From Selenomonadaceae bacterium (GTDB lineage: Bacteria > Bacillota > Negativicutes > Selenomonadales > Selenomonadaceae), in the NCBI GenBank assembly GCA_016286075.1, contig JAEERZ010000014.1, positions 1 through 19,862 on the forward strand: a DNA stretch of 19,862 nucleotides, in the 5' to 3' direction. Below are positions 5,740-13,729 of the stretch, one piece after another. The position numbers and the translations under genes are program-made. A model generated the notes under the pieces. It saw only the letters and a list, made by a program, of their open reading frames with translations. It made no database searches and was not told where the DNA came from. The first letter of the stretch is position 1; every line of letters begins with the position of its first letter.

Positions 5740-6651
5740 GTGGCTGTCGAGAAGAACGGGATACTGCTGGAGTCGGGAACAAATGAATTCGAGATCGTGG
5801 AGTTCTCGGTGGGCGGAGTTCGCTATGGAATCAACGTGGCAAAAGTGCGCGAGGTTATCCAAAGCTCCTTGTTTAAAATTACAAAGGTGGCGAAGGCTCA
5901 TCCGTATCTGGATGGCGTGATTACGCTTCGCGGGAGCACCATTCCGGTGGTCAACTTGCCGCGATGCATGAAGCATGGACAAGGCACGCAGTGCAAGAGC
6001 ATTATTGTCACGGAAATCAACGCCTATGCTATCGGGTTCCTCGTGGATGAAGTGCTGCGGATTCATCGGATATCTTGGAACGACATGGAGTCGCCGCCGC
6101 AGGTCGGGGGCGTTTCCCGAGTGGTAGGACTGGTGCGATTCGGGGATAGAATCGTGCAGCTCATGGACTTCGAGTCGATCATTGCGGAGGTGAATCCGCA
6201 GATCAACAAGAAGCTCACGGAAGTGGAAAGCCGGCACGACAATCTGCAGGAGATGCGCAGAACTGCGCCCATCGTGGTTGCCGAGGATTCCACGATGCTT
6301 CGGAATATGGTGGTGGGGACGCTCAATGATGCAGGCTATGGAAACGTCGCGGCCTTCGTCAACGGACTTGACGCATGGAATTTCCTGCATCCGGAAGAGG
6401 GGCCCGGCCCCGACATGGGACGCGGGGCTGTCATCACGGACATCGAGATGCCCAAGATGGATGGTCACAGGCTCCTCAAGTTGATTCGCGACGATCAGGA
6501 ACTGCGCGGGATTCCCGTCATCCTGTTCTCTTCCCTCATCAATGACGAGATGCGCAGCAAGGGCGAGATGCTGGGAGCGACGGGGCAGATTACCAAGCCG
6601 GAAATGAATGAGCTCGTCGACTTCTTGGATTCGGTATTGTTTTCCATATAA
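5740..6651 (+). CDS. cheV: Chemotaxis adaptor protein CheV (CheW domain plus receiver)
   Basis: 303 residues with the standard CheV layout and length. Residues about 15-160 are a CheW-like domain that couples chemoreceptors to the kinase CheA (VEFSVGGVRYGINVAKVREVI; VITLRGSTIPVVNL). Residues about 175-300 are a response-regulator receiver with acidic pocket E182-D183, phospho-acceptor D234 (TDIEMPKMDG) and conserved K286 (TKPEM). Phosphorylation by CheA is known to tune receptor coupling during adaptation. The start codon is GTG, with AAAGGA about 10 nt upstream. The gene stands alone, without other che genes, between its own promoter and terminator; it implies a motile organism with a chemotaxis cluster elsewhere. 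Confidence 0.95.
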   Translation: MAVEKNGILLESGTNEFEIVEFSVGGVRYGINVAKVREVIQSSLFKITKVAKAHPYLDGVITLRGSTIPVVNLPRCMKHGQGTQCKSIIVTEINAYAIGFLVDEVLRIHRISWNDMESPPQVGGVSRVVGLVRFGDRIVQLMDFESIIAEVNPQINKKLTEVESRHDNLQEMRRTAPIVVAEDSTMLRNMVVGTLNDAGYGNVAAFVNGLDAWNFLHPEEGPGPDMGRGAVITDIEMPKMDGHRLLKLIRDDQELRGIPVILFSSLINDEMRSKGEMLGATGQITKPEMNELVDFLDSVLFSI

Positions 6652-6675
6652 TATTACGAAAATATGGTCAGCCCG

Positions 6676-6717
6676 GGGATGGGGAAATCAGTTGATTTCT
6701 CCATCCCTGTTTCTTTT
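6676..6717 (+). terminator. Intrinsic terminator of cheV
   Basis: A 15-bp stem (6676-6690 with 6693-6707), with one G-U pair and a tight loop that probably opens to about 6 nt, followed by a T-rich tract (6710-6718). It lies 25 nt after the cheV stop, between convergent genes. Confidence 0.85.
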
Positions 6718-6738
6718 TATCGTGTTTGTGCCCGTATC

Positions 6739-7311
6739 TTACTCCCATAGGCTCATCTGCTCGACGGCTTGCTCCCTGCGAAGGGGAACCGTCGCCGTGT
6801 CCAGAATCTCCCGCGCCTTTTCCGTGTCGGACAGCCAGTCGTCGATAAGCGATGCGGGAATCCGCACGGGCATCCTGTCGTGAATCGGCCTCACGGTTTC
6901 ATCGGCGGGCGCGGTGATAATGACGAATCGTCCGCCCTCTGCCTCCTGTTGATAAACGCCGGCCAAGAATAATGTTTCATCGTTCTCCCCATAGAGCGTA
7001 GCTTTGTGTTTGCTGCTGTCCCATTCGTAAAAGCAAGAGGCGGCCAACAAGCATCGTCGGTTTTGGATCAAATACCGGAAGGTTGGTTTATCCCATATTG
7101 TTTCCTTTCGGGCGTTGATGATGAGACTGTCTTTTCCTTGTATGCCCCATGTCATCGAAACGCCGCGCGGCTTTGCATTTCCTTTGACGATGACGGTGGT
7201 GCGTTCCCCCGGACGGACGTCGCCCACCCGCAAAATGTCGCCGGAGGGAATTTCGCAATGCTTCGTCAGCCAATCGTTTACTTTATCGTCTGCGCCATAT
7301 CGTCCGCACAT
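6739..7311 (-). CDS. SRAP-domain abasic-site processing protein (YedK/HMCES family)
   Basis: 190 residues with the SRAP active-site set: catalytic C2 directly after Met (MCGRY), N66 in INARKET, E96 in SCFYEW and H144 in PIHDRMP. The family forms a thiazolidine DNA-protein crosslink with abasic sites in single-stranded DNA through C2 and shields them during replication. Removal of Met1 is needed for activity, so the start is fixed by the motif; GGAAGGA lies 6 nt upstream. The length is slightly under the E. coli protein. It converges on cheV. I see no clear LexA box upstream, so SOS control is not supported by this sequence. Confidence 0.95.
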   Translation of the reverse strand: MCGRYGADDKVNDWLTKHCEIPSGDILRVGDVRPGERTTVIVKGNAKPRGVSMTWGIQGKDSLIINARKETIWDKPTFRYLIQNRRCLLAASCFYEWDSSKHKATLYGENDETLFLAGVYQQEAEGGRFVIITAPADETVRPIHDRMPVRIPASLIDDWLSDTEKAREILDTATVPLRREQAVEQMSLWE

Positions 7312-7426
7312 AATATATCCTTCCTGTTATCATATTATTCTATGGTTTTCATAATAAATGGAGACTTTTCGTGATTCCTGCAATAAATTGTATATCCCTG
7401 TGGGAATTCTCGTCCCGTTTCTCATG

Positions 7427-7435
7427 ATTATAACA
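7427..7435 (-). promoter_or_regulatory. Extended -10 promoter candidate for the SRAP gene
   Basis: The minus strand reads TGTTATAAT in the gap between the 164-residue membrane protein gene and the SRAP gene. The flanking bases (TCATGATTATA on the plus strand) match those around the element at 3256. The leader would be about 110 nt, which is long for a simple gene, so a nearer promoter cannot be excluded. Confidence 0.4.
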
Positions 7436-7484
7436 CGTTTGCTTCTATCCAGTTTCTTCACATTAGCAGTTGAAATTGGAATCT

Positions 7485-7979
7485 TCATCCGTATAGGGGA
7501 ATAAGCATTGCGTAAGGCGCGGTGAAAACTGCCAGAGCAAGGCTCAGCTTATGAATCTGCCTCTCGTCCGACATACATTTCACGAAGGCGTATCGCTTGT
7601 TAAGCATGTATATGAGGGCGCCCGAAAGTACGACGCCCGGAATCGCCAGCAGCGTCGTGCCCGGAAACAGATAAACGTCCCATGAGAGATGCGCAGCGTC
7701 AATCATCAGCATCAATCCGAGCGTCAGCAGCGCGCCTAAAAAATCGGACAGGAAGCCGATGGCCCAAATGCGGAAAATACTCTTCCGCCAAATTTCCCGC
7801 CGTCCTGCAATTCCAAGCCGTCGCATGGCAAGGCATAGCACCAGGCTGTCGATGGCGAAATTAGCGGGAAGGATGACGAGCCAAAGCCATGTGGGAAACA
7901 GATAGAACATCCACATGGGGAAAAGGACGTTGTATAGCCGGGCGCCGTGCTTCCGCCGGCGCGTCGAATTGTCGTTCAT
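7485..7979 (-). CDS. Membrane protein of unknown function with four hydrophobic segments
   Basis: 164 residues. The N-terminus is basic (MNDNSTRRRKHGARLYN). About four membrane segments follow (roughly 20-38, 40-55, 70-95 and 104-124), then a hydrophobic C-terminal stretch. Trp, Phe and Pro are frequent in the first segment (PMWMFYLFPTWLWLVILP). I believe similar short proteins occur in other Firmicutes without assigned function, but I cannot name the family. AGGAGG lies 7 nt before the ATG. It is monocistronic by layout and divergent from the AzoR-like gene. Confidence 0.85.
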   Translation of the reverse strand: MNDNSTRRRKHGARLYNVLFPMWMFYLFPTWLWLVILPANFAIDSLVLCLAMRRLGIAGRREIWRKSIFRIWAIGFLSDFLGALLTLGLMLMIDAAHLSWDVYLFPGTTLLAIPGVVLSGALIYMLNKRYAFVKCMSDERQIHKLSLALAVFTAPYAMLIPLYG

Positions 7980-8065
7980 GATTTAGCCTCCTGTGGAGTT
8001 ACTCGGCTCATAGGTATTCGGTATCACCGTTATTGTAACGACTCTTTTCTCAACTTGCTCTTATT

Positions 8066-8074
8066 ATTTTAGCA
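8066..8074 (-). promoter_or_regulatory. Extended -10 promoter candidate for the 164-residue membrane protein
   Basis: The minus strand reads TGCTAAAAT, one mismatch in the hexamer, about 87 nt before the ATG at 7979. Confidence 0.35.
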
Positions 8075-8127
8075 GAAAGTTGAAAGTTTGTAATATCTGC
8101 CGTGCATGATGAATACGGCAATAATTA

Positions 8128-8136
8128 TGATATAAT
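8128..8136 (+). promoter_or_regulatory. Extended -10 promoter of the AzoR-like gene
   Basis: TGATATAAT lies 43 nt before the ATG at 8180, giving a leader of about 37 nt. No convincing -35 element is present. Confidence 0.55.
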
Positions 8137-8179
8137 ATAACTACTGGAGATTATGCGTTCAAGAGTGGAGGATTAAACT

Positions 8180-8746
8180 ATGGTCTTATTTATCAATGCC
8201 TGTGCACGGAGCCAGTCGAGAACAAAGAGACTGGCGGACGAACTCATCAAAAAAATCGGCGAGCCGATTCATGAGGTTCGGCTTCTGGATGTAGACATGC
8301 CGCTGGTAGATGAAGAATTTCTCAAAACCAAAGACGCCCTTCTGGAAAAAGAAGCGTATGACGCGCCCAGATTCGCATTGGCAAGGGAATTTGCGGCCGC
8401 CGAGAAAATCGTGGTCGCCGCCCCTTATTGGGACCTTTCTTTTCCGGCCATTCTCAAACAATATTTCGAGCAGATCAATGTGATGGGGATCACATTTTCC
8501 TATACAAGCGACGGATTTCCGCAGCCGTTATGCAAAGCAAAGGTTTTGTACTATGTGACTACGGCAGGCGGAGCATTCTGTCCGGAAGAATACGGCTATG
8601 GGTACGTAAAAGCCTTGGCCGAGAACTTCTACGGAATCAAGAACGTGAAGCTGATCAAAGCCGTGGGGTTTGATATAGACGGTGCCGACGAAGCCCAAAT
8701 CCTGCAAGAAGCAATCGATCATATCAGAACGGCTGCCGACCTCTGA
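8180..8746 (+). CDS. Flavodoxin-fold NAD(P)H-dependent oxidoreductase, AzoR-like
   Basis: 188 residues of the flavodoxin-like quinone reductase/azoreductase family, which uses FMN to reduce quinones, azo or nitro compounds in the cytoplasm. Evidence: a beta-strand and phosphate-binding loop for FMN at 2-14 (VLFINACARSQSR), the family core at about 77-95 (VVAAPYWDLSFPAILKQYFE, compare PMYNFxIPxxLKxYFD in AzoR) and the TTAGGAF loop at about 127-133. The gene is a little shorter than E. coli AzoR. GGAGG lies 9 nt before the ATG. The next gene begins 53 nt later with no terminator between, so co-transcription is likely. The physiological substrate cannot be read from sequence. Confidence 0.9.
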   Translation: MVLFINACARSQSRTKRLADELIKKIGEPIHEVRLLDVDMPLVDEEFLKTKDALLEKEAYDAPRFALAREFAAAEKIVVAAPYWDLSFPAILKQYFEQINVMGITFSYTSDGFPQPLCKAKVLYYVTTAGGAFCPEEYGYGYVKALAENFYGIKNVKLIKAVGFDIDGADEAQILQEAIDHIRTAADL

Positions 8747-8799
8747 TAATTCTATTCTTGACAACCTATGCGCGGTAAACTAAGTGGAGGGAATTGGCT

Positions 8800-9129
8800 A
8801 TGAGAAAAATTACGTTGCTGGTCGTATTGGCTCTTACTCTGATATTCTCGCAGCAGAAGACCTATGCGGCAGATATTTTCATCGGAAACGAGGACGCATA
8901 CGAGTGCTATATTATTGAAGAAACTATCGAAGAAAAGCCGGATACTATTCTGGTTTCAGTGAAGAATGTGCGTGACGGCGAGGTTGCAGAGGTCGTCGAC
9001 TGGTGGTTCCGGTACAGCAGAAATACTTGGTTTTATAAAACGAGCCAGATGACGGAGCGCCCCGTCGAGTTACGACCGGGTACGATAGCCGATAAGATTT
9101 TCCGTTATTGCTTTAGATACTTAAACTGA
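8800..9129 (+). CDS. Small secreted protein of unknown function
   Basis: 109 residues from the ATG at 8800, where GGAGG is 9 nt upstream; the in-frame TTG at 8794 is too close to that site. A signal peptide is clear: MRKIT, a Leu/Val-rich core and cleavage after TYA (residue 23). The mature domain of about 86 residues is predicted to be beta-rich, with charged and Trp/Tyr-rich patches (DWWFRYSRNTWFYKT) and two Cys (one near the mature N-terminus, one near the C-terminus) that could pair. No domain is recognised. It probably shares a transcript with the AzoR-like gene and ends at the terminator at 9152-9215. Confidence 0.8.
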   Translation: MRKITLLVVLALTLIFSQQKTYAADIFIGNEDAYECYIIEETIEEKPDTILVSVKNVRDGEVAEVVDWWFRYSRNTWFYKTSQMTERPVELRPGTIADKIFRYCFRYLN

Positions 9130-9151
9130 ATTTGAACGCGTTATACAAAAT

Positions 9152-9215
9152 AGACGCTTGCTTTCGTGTCGTTTGGGGCAACAACCCGGAAACGCACGAG
9201 AGAAGCGTCTTTTTT
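9152..9215 (+). terminator. Intrinsic terminator of the AzoR-like / secreted protein unit
   Basis: AGACGCTT (9152-9159) pairs with AAGCGTCT (9203-9210); the stem is extended inside by TTCGTG with CACGAG, and is followed by a T-run to 9215. Confidence 0.8.
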
Positions 9216-9275
9216 GATTTTGGCTGTTATGAGATAAAACGGCTCAAGTGTGAGTTTGATTCAGTGAAAAGAAAA

Positions 9276-9332
9276 AACGAAAGAATGTTTCACGTGAAAC
9301 AACCGAACATAACCTGAAAACTTTTTCATAAT
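9276..9332. repeat. First copy of a parS-bearing direct repeat
   Basis: About 57 bp, repeated 132 bp downstream at 9408-9464. Identity is nearly complete from the parS site through CGAACATAACCTGAAA and on to TTTTCATAAT, with only a few substitutions. The left flank, rich in A and containing CGAAA, is also similar. Confidence 0.8.
9286..9301. other. parS: parS centromere site 1 (ParB binding)
   Basis: TGTTTCACGTGAAACA is a perfect 16-bp palindrome matching the conserved bacterial parS consensus TGTTNCACGTGAAACA. ParB (Spo0J) loads here as a CTP-dependent clamp, spreads, and recruits SMC/condensin and ParA for segregation of the origin region. Confidence 0.93.
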
Positions 9333-9407
9333 CCATCTTATCCTTGAAATGATAGGCCTTTGACGGCTTTAAATTTTGAAAAAACGTTAGTGAATGAAAA
9401 ATATAAA

Positions 9408-9464
9408 ACCGAAAAAATGTTTCACGTGAAACAATCGAACATAACCTGAAAGAGTTTTCATAAT
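9408..9464. repeat. Second copy of the parS-bearing direct repeat
   Basis: The counterpart of 9276-9332 with a 132-bp period. Conservation extends well beyond the 16-bp site on the right, so the pair probably arose by duplication of a larger block or is kept by selection on flanking bases. Confidence 0.8.
9418..9433. other. parS: parS centromere site 2 (ParB binding)
   Basis: Identical to site 1 (TGTTTCACGTGAAACA), 132 bp away centre to centre. The surrounding DNA is non-coding and AT-rich, bounded by terminators at 9152-9215 and 9617-9643, so transcription through the sites is limited. parA and parB are not in the window. Confidence 0.93.
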
Positions 9465-9616
9465 TGGTTCGAAGCATGACAATATAAGCTTTTCAAGGTT
9501 TCATCTGGCAAAGTATTTTATGAATTTGTTTTGATGCGATGTGTTCATGAAGAAAAAACATTACAAGGTTTAGAATAATGACGCCGATGAATAGTACGAG
9601 ATTCATTTTACGGCAT
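9465..9616. other. AT-rich non-coding stretch right of the parS pair
   Basis: No ORF with a ribosome binding site, no further parS copy and no DnaA-box cluster is visible. Together with 9216-9275 and the parS repeats it makes up the gene-free part between the two terminators. Confidence 0.6.
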
Positions 9617-9643
9617 AAAAAACTGGCAGCCGAAGCTGCCAGT
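9617..9643 (-). terminator. Intrinsic terminator of the hybrid sensor kinase gene
   Basis: ACTGGCAGC (9622-9630) and GCTGCCAGT (9635-9643) form a 9-bp stem with a CGAA loop (TTCG on the minus strand, a stable tetraloop). On the minus strand it is followed by six U. It lies 33 nt after the kinase stop codon. Confidence 0.92.
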
Positions 9644-9675
9644 CGAAGTGTTTTAAAGTAGGAACGGCATTCTTT

Positions 9676-12600
9676 TCAATCTTCTCGTATCAGCGTTTCC
9701 AAGGTTTCAAAGAGTTTTTCCATTTCCACCGGTTTGCTGAGGTGGGCGTTCATGCCTGCCTGCAAGGAGCGTTGTACGTCTTCGTCGAAGGCGTTGGCGG
9801 TCATGGCGATGATGGGGATTGTCTTGGCGTCGGGGCGGTCCATCGCGCGGATGGTTTCCGTTGCGCGCAACCCGTCCATTACCGGCATTCGGACGTCCAT
9901 CAGGATAGCGTTGTAATATCCTTCCGGATGCTCCGCGAACATATCCGCGGCGATTTGGCCGTTTTCCGCATGTTCCACTTCCATTTCGCGCATACGGAGG
10001 ATTTCTTTCATGATCTCCGCGTTGACCAGCATGTCTTCCGCCAGCAGGACGCGTTTCCCGGCAAGATTCGCGCGGGGCGGTTCTTTTTTTACTGCGTCCT
10101 TGCGCTGAAGGGCCTGTTTGAATTCCTGCATGACGCCGGAGGCGAACAGGGGTTTCGCTATGAAGCTGTCAACGCCTGCGGCCAGCGCTTCATCCCTGAT
10201 TTCGTCCCAACTGTAAGCAGTCAGGATGATGATGGCAGAAGGTTTGTCGTATTTTTCGCGGATGGTCCGGGTCACTTCCAGTCCGTCCTGTTCCGGCATC
10301 TTCCAGTCTACGAGAATCAGGTTGTACGGCTGCTGCCGCGCCTGCGCGAGTGCTATCATCTCATAGGCTTCCTTGCCGCTGTTGCAGACGTCGGCTGCTA
10401 TGCCCGCGAGATCCAAGACGAATTGCGAATGCTTGCAAGAGCCGGGATCGTCGTCGATAATCAGGACGTGAAGATCCTGCGGGCGGACGTCGTCGGCGCC
10501 GATATGATCGGTTCTGTCCGTAGTTTTCAAAGGAATGGTGACGGTGAAGGTGGAGCCTGCGCCTTTTTCGCTTTCCACTTCAATCTTGCCGTTCATCATT
10601 TCCACGATGTTTCTGGTGATTGCCATGCCGAGACCGGTACTGCCGTATTTGTTGGATTTGTTTTCGTCTTCTTGGGAAAAGGGTTCGAATATCTTGGGCA
10701 GGAAATCTGCGTCTATGCCAATGCCCGTGTCTTTCATGATGAATCGCATGGGGGCGTTGCCCTCGTATTGCGTCAGCGGCTCCACGATAAAGGAGACCGT
10801 CCCCGGAGCGGGCGTGTATTTGACGGCGTTTCCGAGAATATTTATGATGACCTGCTTGAGCTTCATGTCGTCGCCGAGGTAGTAATCGTCGACCTGTCCC
10901 ATGAGTTGGCAGTCGTATTGCAGGCCTTTGTTCTGGCATTGACCGTGAATCATGGTGTTGATCTGTTCCAGCATCGCGCGGAAGGAAAATTCTTCATTTC
11001 GGATTGTCATGCGGCCGCTTTCGATTCGGCTCATGTCCAAAATGCCGTTGATCAGTTCCATCAGGTGGTTTGCGCTGGTGCCGATTTTTTCCAGATAATC
11101 GCGGGTGCGTGGGGGAAGGTCGGCGTCTTTCAGCGCGATAGCGTTGAGCCCGATAATGGCGTTCATCGGCGTGCGGATCTCGTGACTCATGGAGCTCAGG
11201 AAGGACGTTTTCGCGATGTTGGCCGCCTCCGCCTGATTTAATGCGTCGGAGAGGGTGCGTTTTTGAGCCATCTCTTCCCGGGTTTCGCTGTCCACATCAG
11301 AAAAGCCCGCGCAGATAGCATGGACAGTATGATCTTCGCAATCTTCAGCCTGATGGACGTCAACAATGCGAAGCATCTCGTAATATTCCTTCCCATCCTT
11401 GACGGCTAAATAGCGGTGGGCGATCATAGGCTCGTTTGCAAGGCCTGCGCGGATATTATCTGGCTCTGCAAACTGCAAAAAGTTTGTGCGCTCCGATTCG
11501 GCGACACAGTCGTTCGCATATTGCAGGAGGGTTTGTTTGAACGGGAAGCTGTCGCCTTCCTTGATTCCGTTTTGGAGCTCTGTCGTAGCGCGATAGCAAA
11601 TGCCTTCGTCTTTGTCGAGGTCGATATAAAAGACGCTTCGATAATCGGCTGCCATGGCGGTAATCATCCCGTCGGACCGGTGCGCTTGACGCTCCTGCTC
11701 CAAAAGCCGGTTTTGCAGTGCGAGCCGCTCCTCCAAGGCCTGCGCCTTGCGCTTTGTCCTGCGAATCAAAAGCAATATGACTAAAATTGCGATGGCAAGA
11801 AGCGCCGCGATTACCATCGCCAAATGTTCTCTTAAAAAGTCGGTAAAGGAGAATTTCTCTTCGGGATAAGCATAGGCCGTCAGCGCCGAGTCTATGGCAG
11901 CGGCGGGTACGAGGCGAGCCGTTTTGTTCAGGATGGAATAGAGGACGCCGTCGCCCCGCCGTACGGCAAAGGAGAAATTCATCGTCGCGCCGGTGGTGCG
12001 CGCAGTCAGATGATGCCTGTTTCGCAGCGCGTCCGTCTGGACGACGCGATAATTATTGACAAGGGCGCAGTCCGCAGCCCCGGACTCCACTGCGCGGAAG
12101 CATTCCTCAGTTTTGCCGTAGGACGCGCTTTTCCAGTCCGGGAAATACTCATGGAAAAACATTTCATAGTTCGGATTGCCCGCGTTGACTGCGACTGTCA
12201 TCTCCCGTTCCCTCAGATCGCCGAGAGGGATTGATTTTCGCATGACCGCGTACATTTCCGTCCGCATAATCGGGGCTGTTACTAAGACGCCCAGCTTTTC
12301 GCCGTCGTAAGCGCTGATACTGATCGGGAACACGCAGTCGACGGCTCCGGCGCGAAGGGCGTCAAGCGCGGCGTCGAATGTCTTATACGGTACCGCTTCA
12401 AAATCAATTTTCGCGTTTTTCGTGCAGGTGGACGCAAGCTCAAGATAGTCCTTCAGCGCGCCTTGTAGCTGCTCGGTTTTCGGGTCGGTCCCGCAGAAGG
12501 GGGGATAGTCGTCGGAGTAGCCGACGCGAATCGTGCCGTGATGGGCGAGCCAGTCTGCCTCGGAGGGAGAGAGGAACGCGGCGGGGCCGACAAAGTATTT

Positions 12601-13356
12601 TTCATGCATCTGCTGGTCGAAGAATCTGTTTTCGTCCTGGAGCTTGCTCATCGCGACGTTCAGCTCGCCCAGAAGGTCGGGCCGGCTCTTGCTCACAGCA
12701 AAGAAAAACTCGGAATAGCCCATCTTGAATAAAGGCACATAGACGCGTTCGTCCTCGTGCGCGTCTATGGCGACGAAGGCGTCGATCCCTCCGTTCTTCA
12801 GCATTTCGACGGCGTCGTGATCGGTGTTCGACAGGTCGACGACCTCCAAGTCGATTGCGTTTCGCTTCGCCCATTCAATCAAGAGTCCCCGTTGGTAACT
12901 GTTTCTGTTTACGCCGATTTTTTTACCGTTCAGGGAGGCGGGGTCTTCCATGCGGATGTCCTTGTGGTCCACGGGCACATAGAGATAATATGTTTCCACG
13001 CCCATCGGCAAAGAGGTAAACAGCATCGTTCCTTCGCGTTCCTTCGTGTAAGAGACGTCGCTCAGCAGGTCGATCTCGCCCTTTTTCAGCATATCGAAAA
13101 GATCCGGCCAGCTCGCTTCGACATATTCGTAAGTCCAGCCGGTATAGGCGGCGATTTTTTGCTGATATTCGTAAGCATAGCCGGAGCGCCGTCCGAAACG
13201 GTCCGAGTAATTGAACTGAGAGTCGTACCAGCCGACGCGCACGACTTTTCCTTCGGCATAAACAAAAGATGGTATAACAAGCGCTGAAGCCAGGACGAGA
13301 CACAACGTAAGCGCGGCCGCTTTTTTCAAATTTGATAAAAATATCTGAGTCACCAT
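9676..13356 (-). CDS. BvgS-like hybrid sensor histidine kinase with two periplasmic solute-binding domains and two receivers
   Basis: 1226 residues from the ATG at 13356, which has GGGAG 6 nt upstream; the earlier in-frame ATG at 13398 has no ribosome binding site. Order of parts: signal/membrane segment at about 8-33; two tandem bacterial solute-binding (family 3, Venus-flytrap) domains at about 38-255 and 270-495; transmembrane helix at 512-532; a PAS-like region at about 565-690; HisKA with phospho-acceptor H725 (MSHEIRTPMN); HATPase at about 825-945 (N-box around NILGNAVKYT, DTGIGI, GSTGLGMAI); receiver 1 with D1017 (LVDWKMPEQDG); receiver 2 with D1154 (LMDVRMPVMDG). The likely role is sensing of a small polar solute such as an amino acid in the periplasm. 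Unlike BvgS there is no C-terminal HPt domain, so a separate HPt protein or direct output is needed. No cognate regulator is adjacent. Confidence 0.93.
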   Translation of the reverse strand: MVTQIFLSNLKKAAALTLCLVLASALVIPSFVYAEGKVVRVGWYDSQFNYSDRFGRRSGYAYEYQQKIAAYTGWTYEYVEASWPDLFDMLKKGEIDLLSDVSYTKEREGTMLFTSLPMGVETYYLYVPVDHKDIRMEDPASLNGKKIGVNRNSYQRGLLIEWAKRNAIDLEVVDLSNTDHDAVEMLKNGGIDAFVAIDAHEDERVYVPLFKMGYSEFFFAVSKSRPDLLGELNVAMSKLQDENRFFDQQMHEKYFVGPAAFLSPSEADWLAHHGTIRVGYSDDYPPFCGTDPKTEQLQGALKDYLELASTCTKNAKIDFEAVPYKTFDAALDALRAGAVDCVFPISISAYDGEKLGVLVTAPIMRTEMYAVMRKSIPLGDLREREMTVAVNAGNPNYEMFFHEYFPDWKSASYGKTEECFRAVESGAADCALVNNYRVVQTDALRNRHHLTARTTGATMNFSFAVRRGDGVLYSILNKTARLVPAAAIDSALTAYAYPEEKFSFTDFLREHLAMVIAALLAIAILVILLLIRRTKRKAQALEERLALQNRLLEQERQAHRSDGMITAMAADYRSVFYIDLDKDEGICYRATTELQNGIKEGDSFPFKQTLLQYANDCVAESERTNFLQFAEPDNIRAGLANEPMIAHRYLAVKDGKEYYEMLRIVDVHQAEDCEDHTVHAICAGFSDVDSETREEMAQKRTLSDALNQAEAANIAKTSFLSSMSHEIRTPMNAIIGLNAIALKDADLPPRTRDYLEKIGTSANHLMELINGILDMSRIESGRMTIRNEEFSFRAMLEQINTMIHGQCQNKGLQYDCQLMGQVDDYYLGDDMKLKQVIINILGNAVKYTPAPGTVSFIVEPLTQYEGNAPMRFIMKDTGIGIDADFLPKIFEPFSQEDENKSNKYGSTGLGMAITRNIVEMMNGKIEVESEKGAGSTFTVTIPLKTTDRTDHIGADDVRPQDLHVLIIDDDPGSCKHSQFVLDLAGIAADVCNSGKEAYEMIALAQARQQPYNLILVDWKMPEQDGLEVTRTIREKYDKPSAIIILTAYSWDEIRDEALAAGVDSFIAKPLFASGVMQEFKQALQRKDAVKKEPPRANLAGKRVLLAEDMLVNAEIMKEILRMREMEVEHAENGQIAADMFAEHPEGYYNAILMDVRMPVMDGLRATETIRAMDRPDAKTIPIIAMTANAFDEDVQRSLQAGMNAHLSKPVEMEKLFETLETLIRED

Positions 13357-13398
13357 GATCCACTCCCGGAGTTTCGTGTGTTTGTTTATCTCGGCCAT

Positions 13399-13729
13399 TG
13401 TCTTGCTTTTAATACTAATTGTTTAATTCGACGTTTGCCCGTTGATTCCTGCTTATCGGACATGATATGACGGTCGGTCAGGGGATTTGTTGCAGGGGGT
13501 ACAGGACTTAATCAATGATTCCTTAGGCTGGATTTTTTGGAGTTTCTCGAAGGAAAACAGCTCTTCTTGTCGAATGATAAAAATGATTTCATGATTGCGT
13601 ATTTATATTTGGATAGCTTGTTAATGCAAGATTTATAACAAGGACGACATTCTTTTTCTTCTTCGTTATCGAAATTCATATTCGCTGTAATGATATTTAA
13701 AATTTGAATTACCGACAGGAGGAACGATA
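13399..13729. other. Divergent intergenic region between the sensor kinase and addB
   Basis: About 330 bp, 373 bp if counted from the chosen kinase start. It must hold promoters for both directions, but I find no element as good as those elsewhere in the window. TATAAC at 13634-13639 is a weak -10 candidate for addB. No ORF, riboswitch or long repeat could be supported. Confidence 0.45.

Noticed and set aside
5548..6468. 306-codon minus-strand open frame opposite cheV
   Set aside because: cheV on the other strand has complete CheW and receiver motifs, a promoter and a terminator; the antisense frame has a His/Arg-rich composition and no motif.
8758..8786. Perfect TTGACA as a -35 for the small secreted protein gene
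   Set aside because: At 17 nt spacing the -10 would be TAAGTG, and the transcript would start after or within the ribosome binding site; co-transcription from the AzoR-like gene is simpler.
9132..9317. 61-codon plus-strand open frame after the small secreted protein
   Set aside because: It runs through an intrinsic terminator and a parS site, and its start has no ribosome binding site.
9244..9477. 77-codon minus-strand open frame across both parS sites
   Set aside because: Its apparent internal repeat (CFVSRETFF-like) is only the translation of the duplicated parS palindromes.
9216..9616. Replication origin in the parS region
   Set aside because: AT-rich DNA and parS sites invite the idea, but I see no cluster of TTATCCACA-type DnaA boxes and no dnaA or dnaN gene nearby; parS pairs commonly lie tens of kb from oriC.
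9742..11241. Long plus-strand open frame (499 codons) antisense to the sensor kinase
   Set aside because: It lies wholly within the kinase gene, has no ribosome binding site and encodes a His/Val/Phe-rich sequence typical of a complementary-strand shadow of a GC-rich gene.
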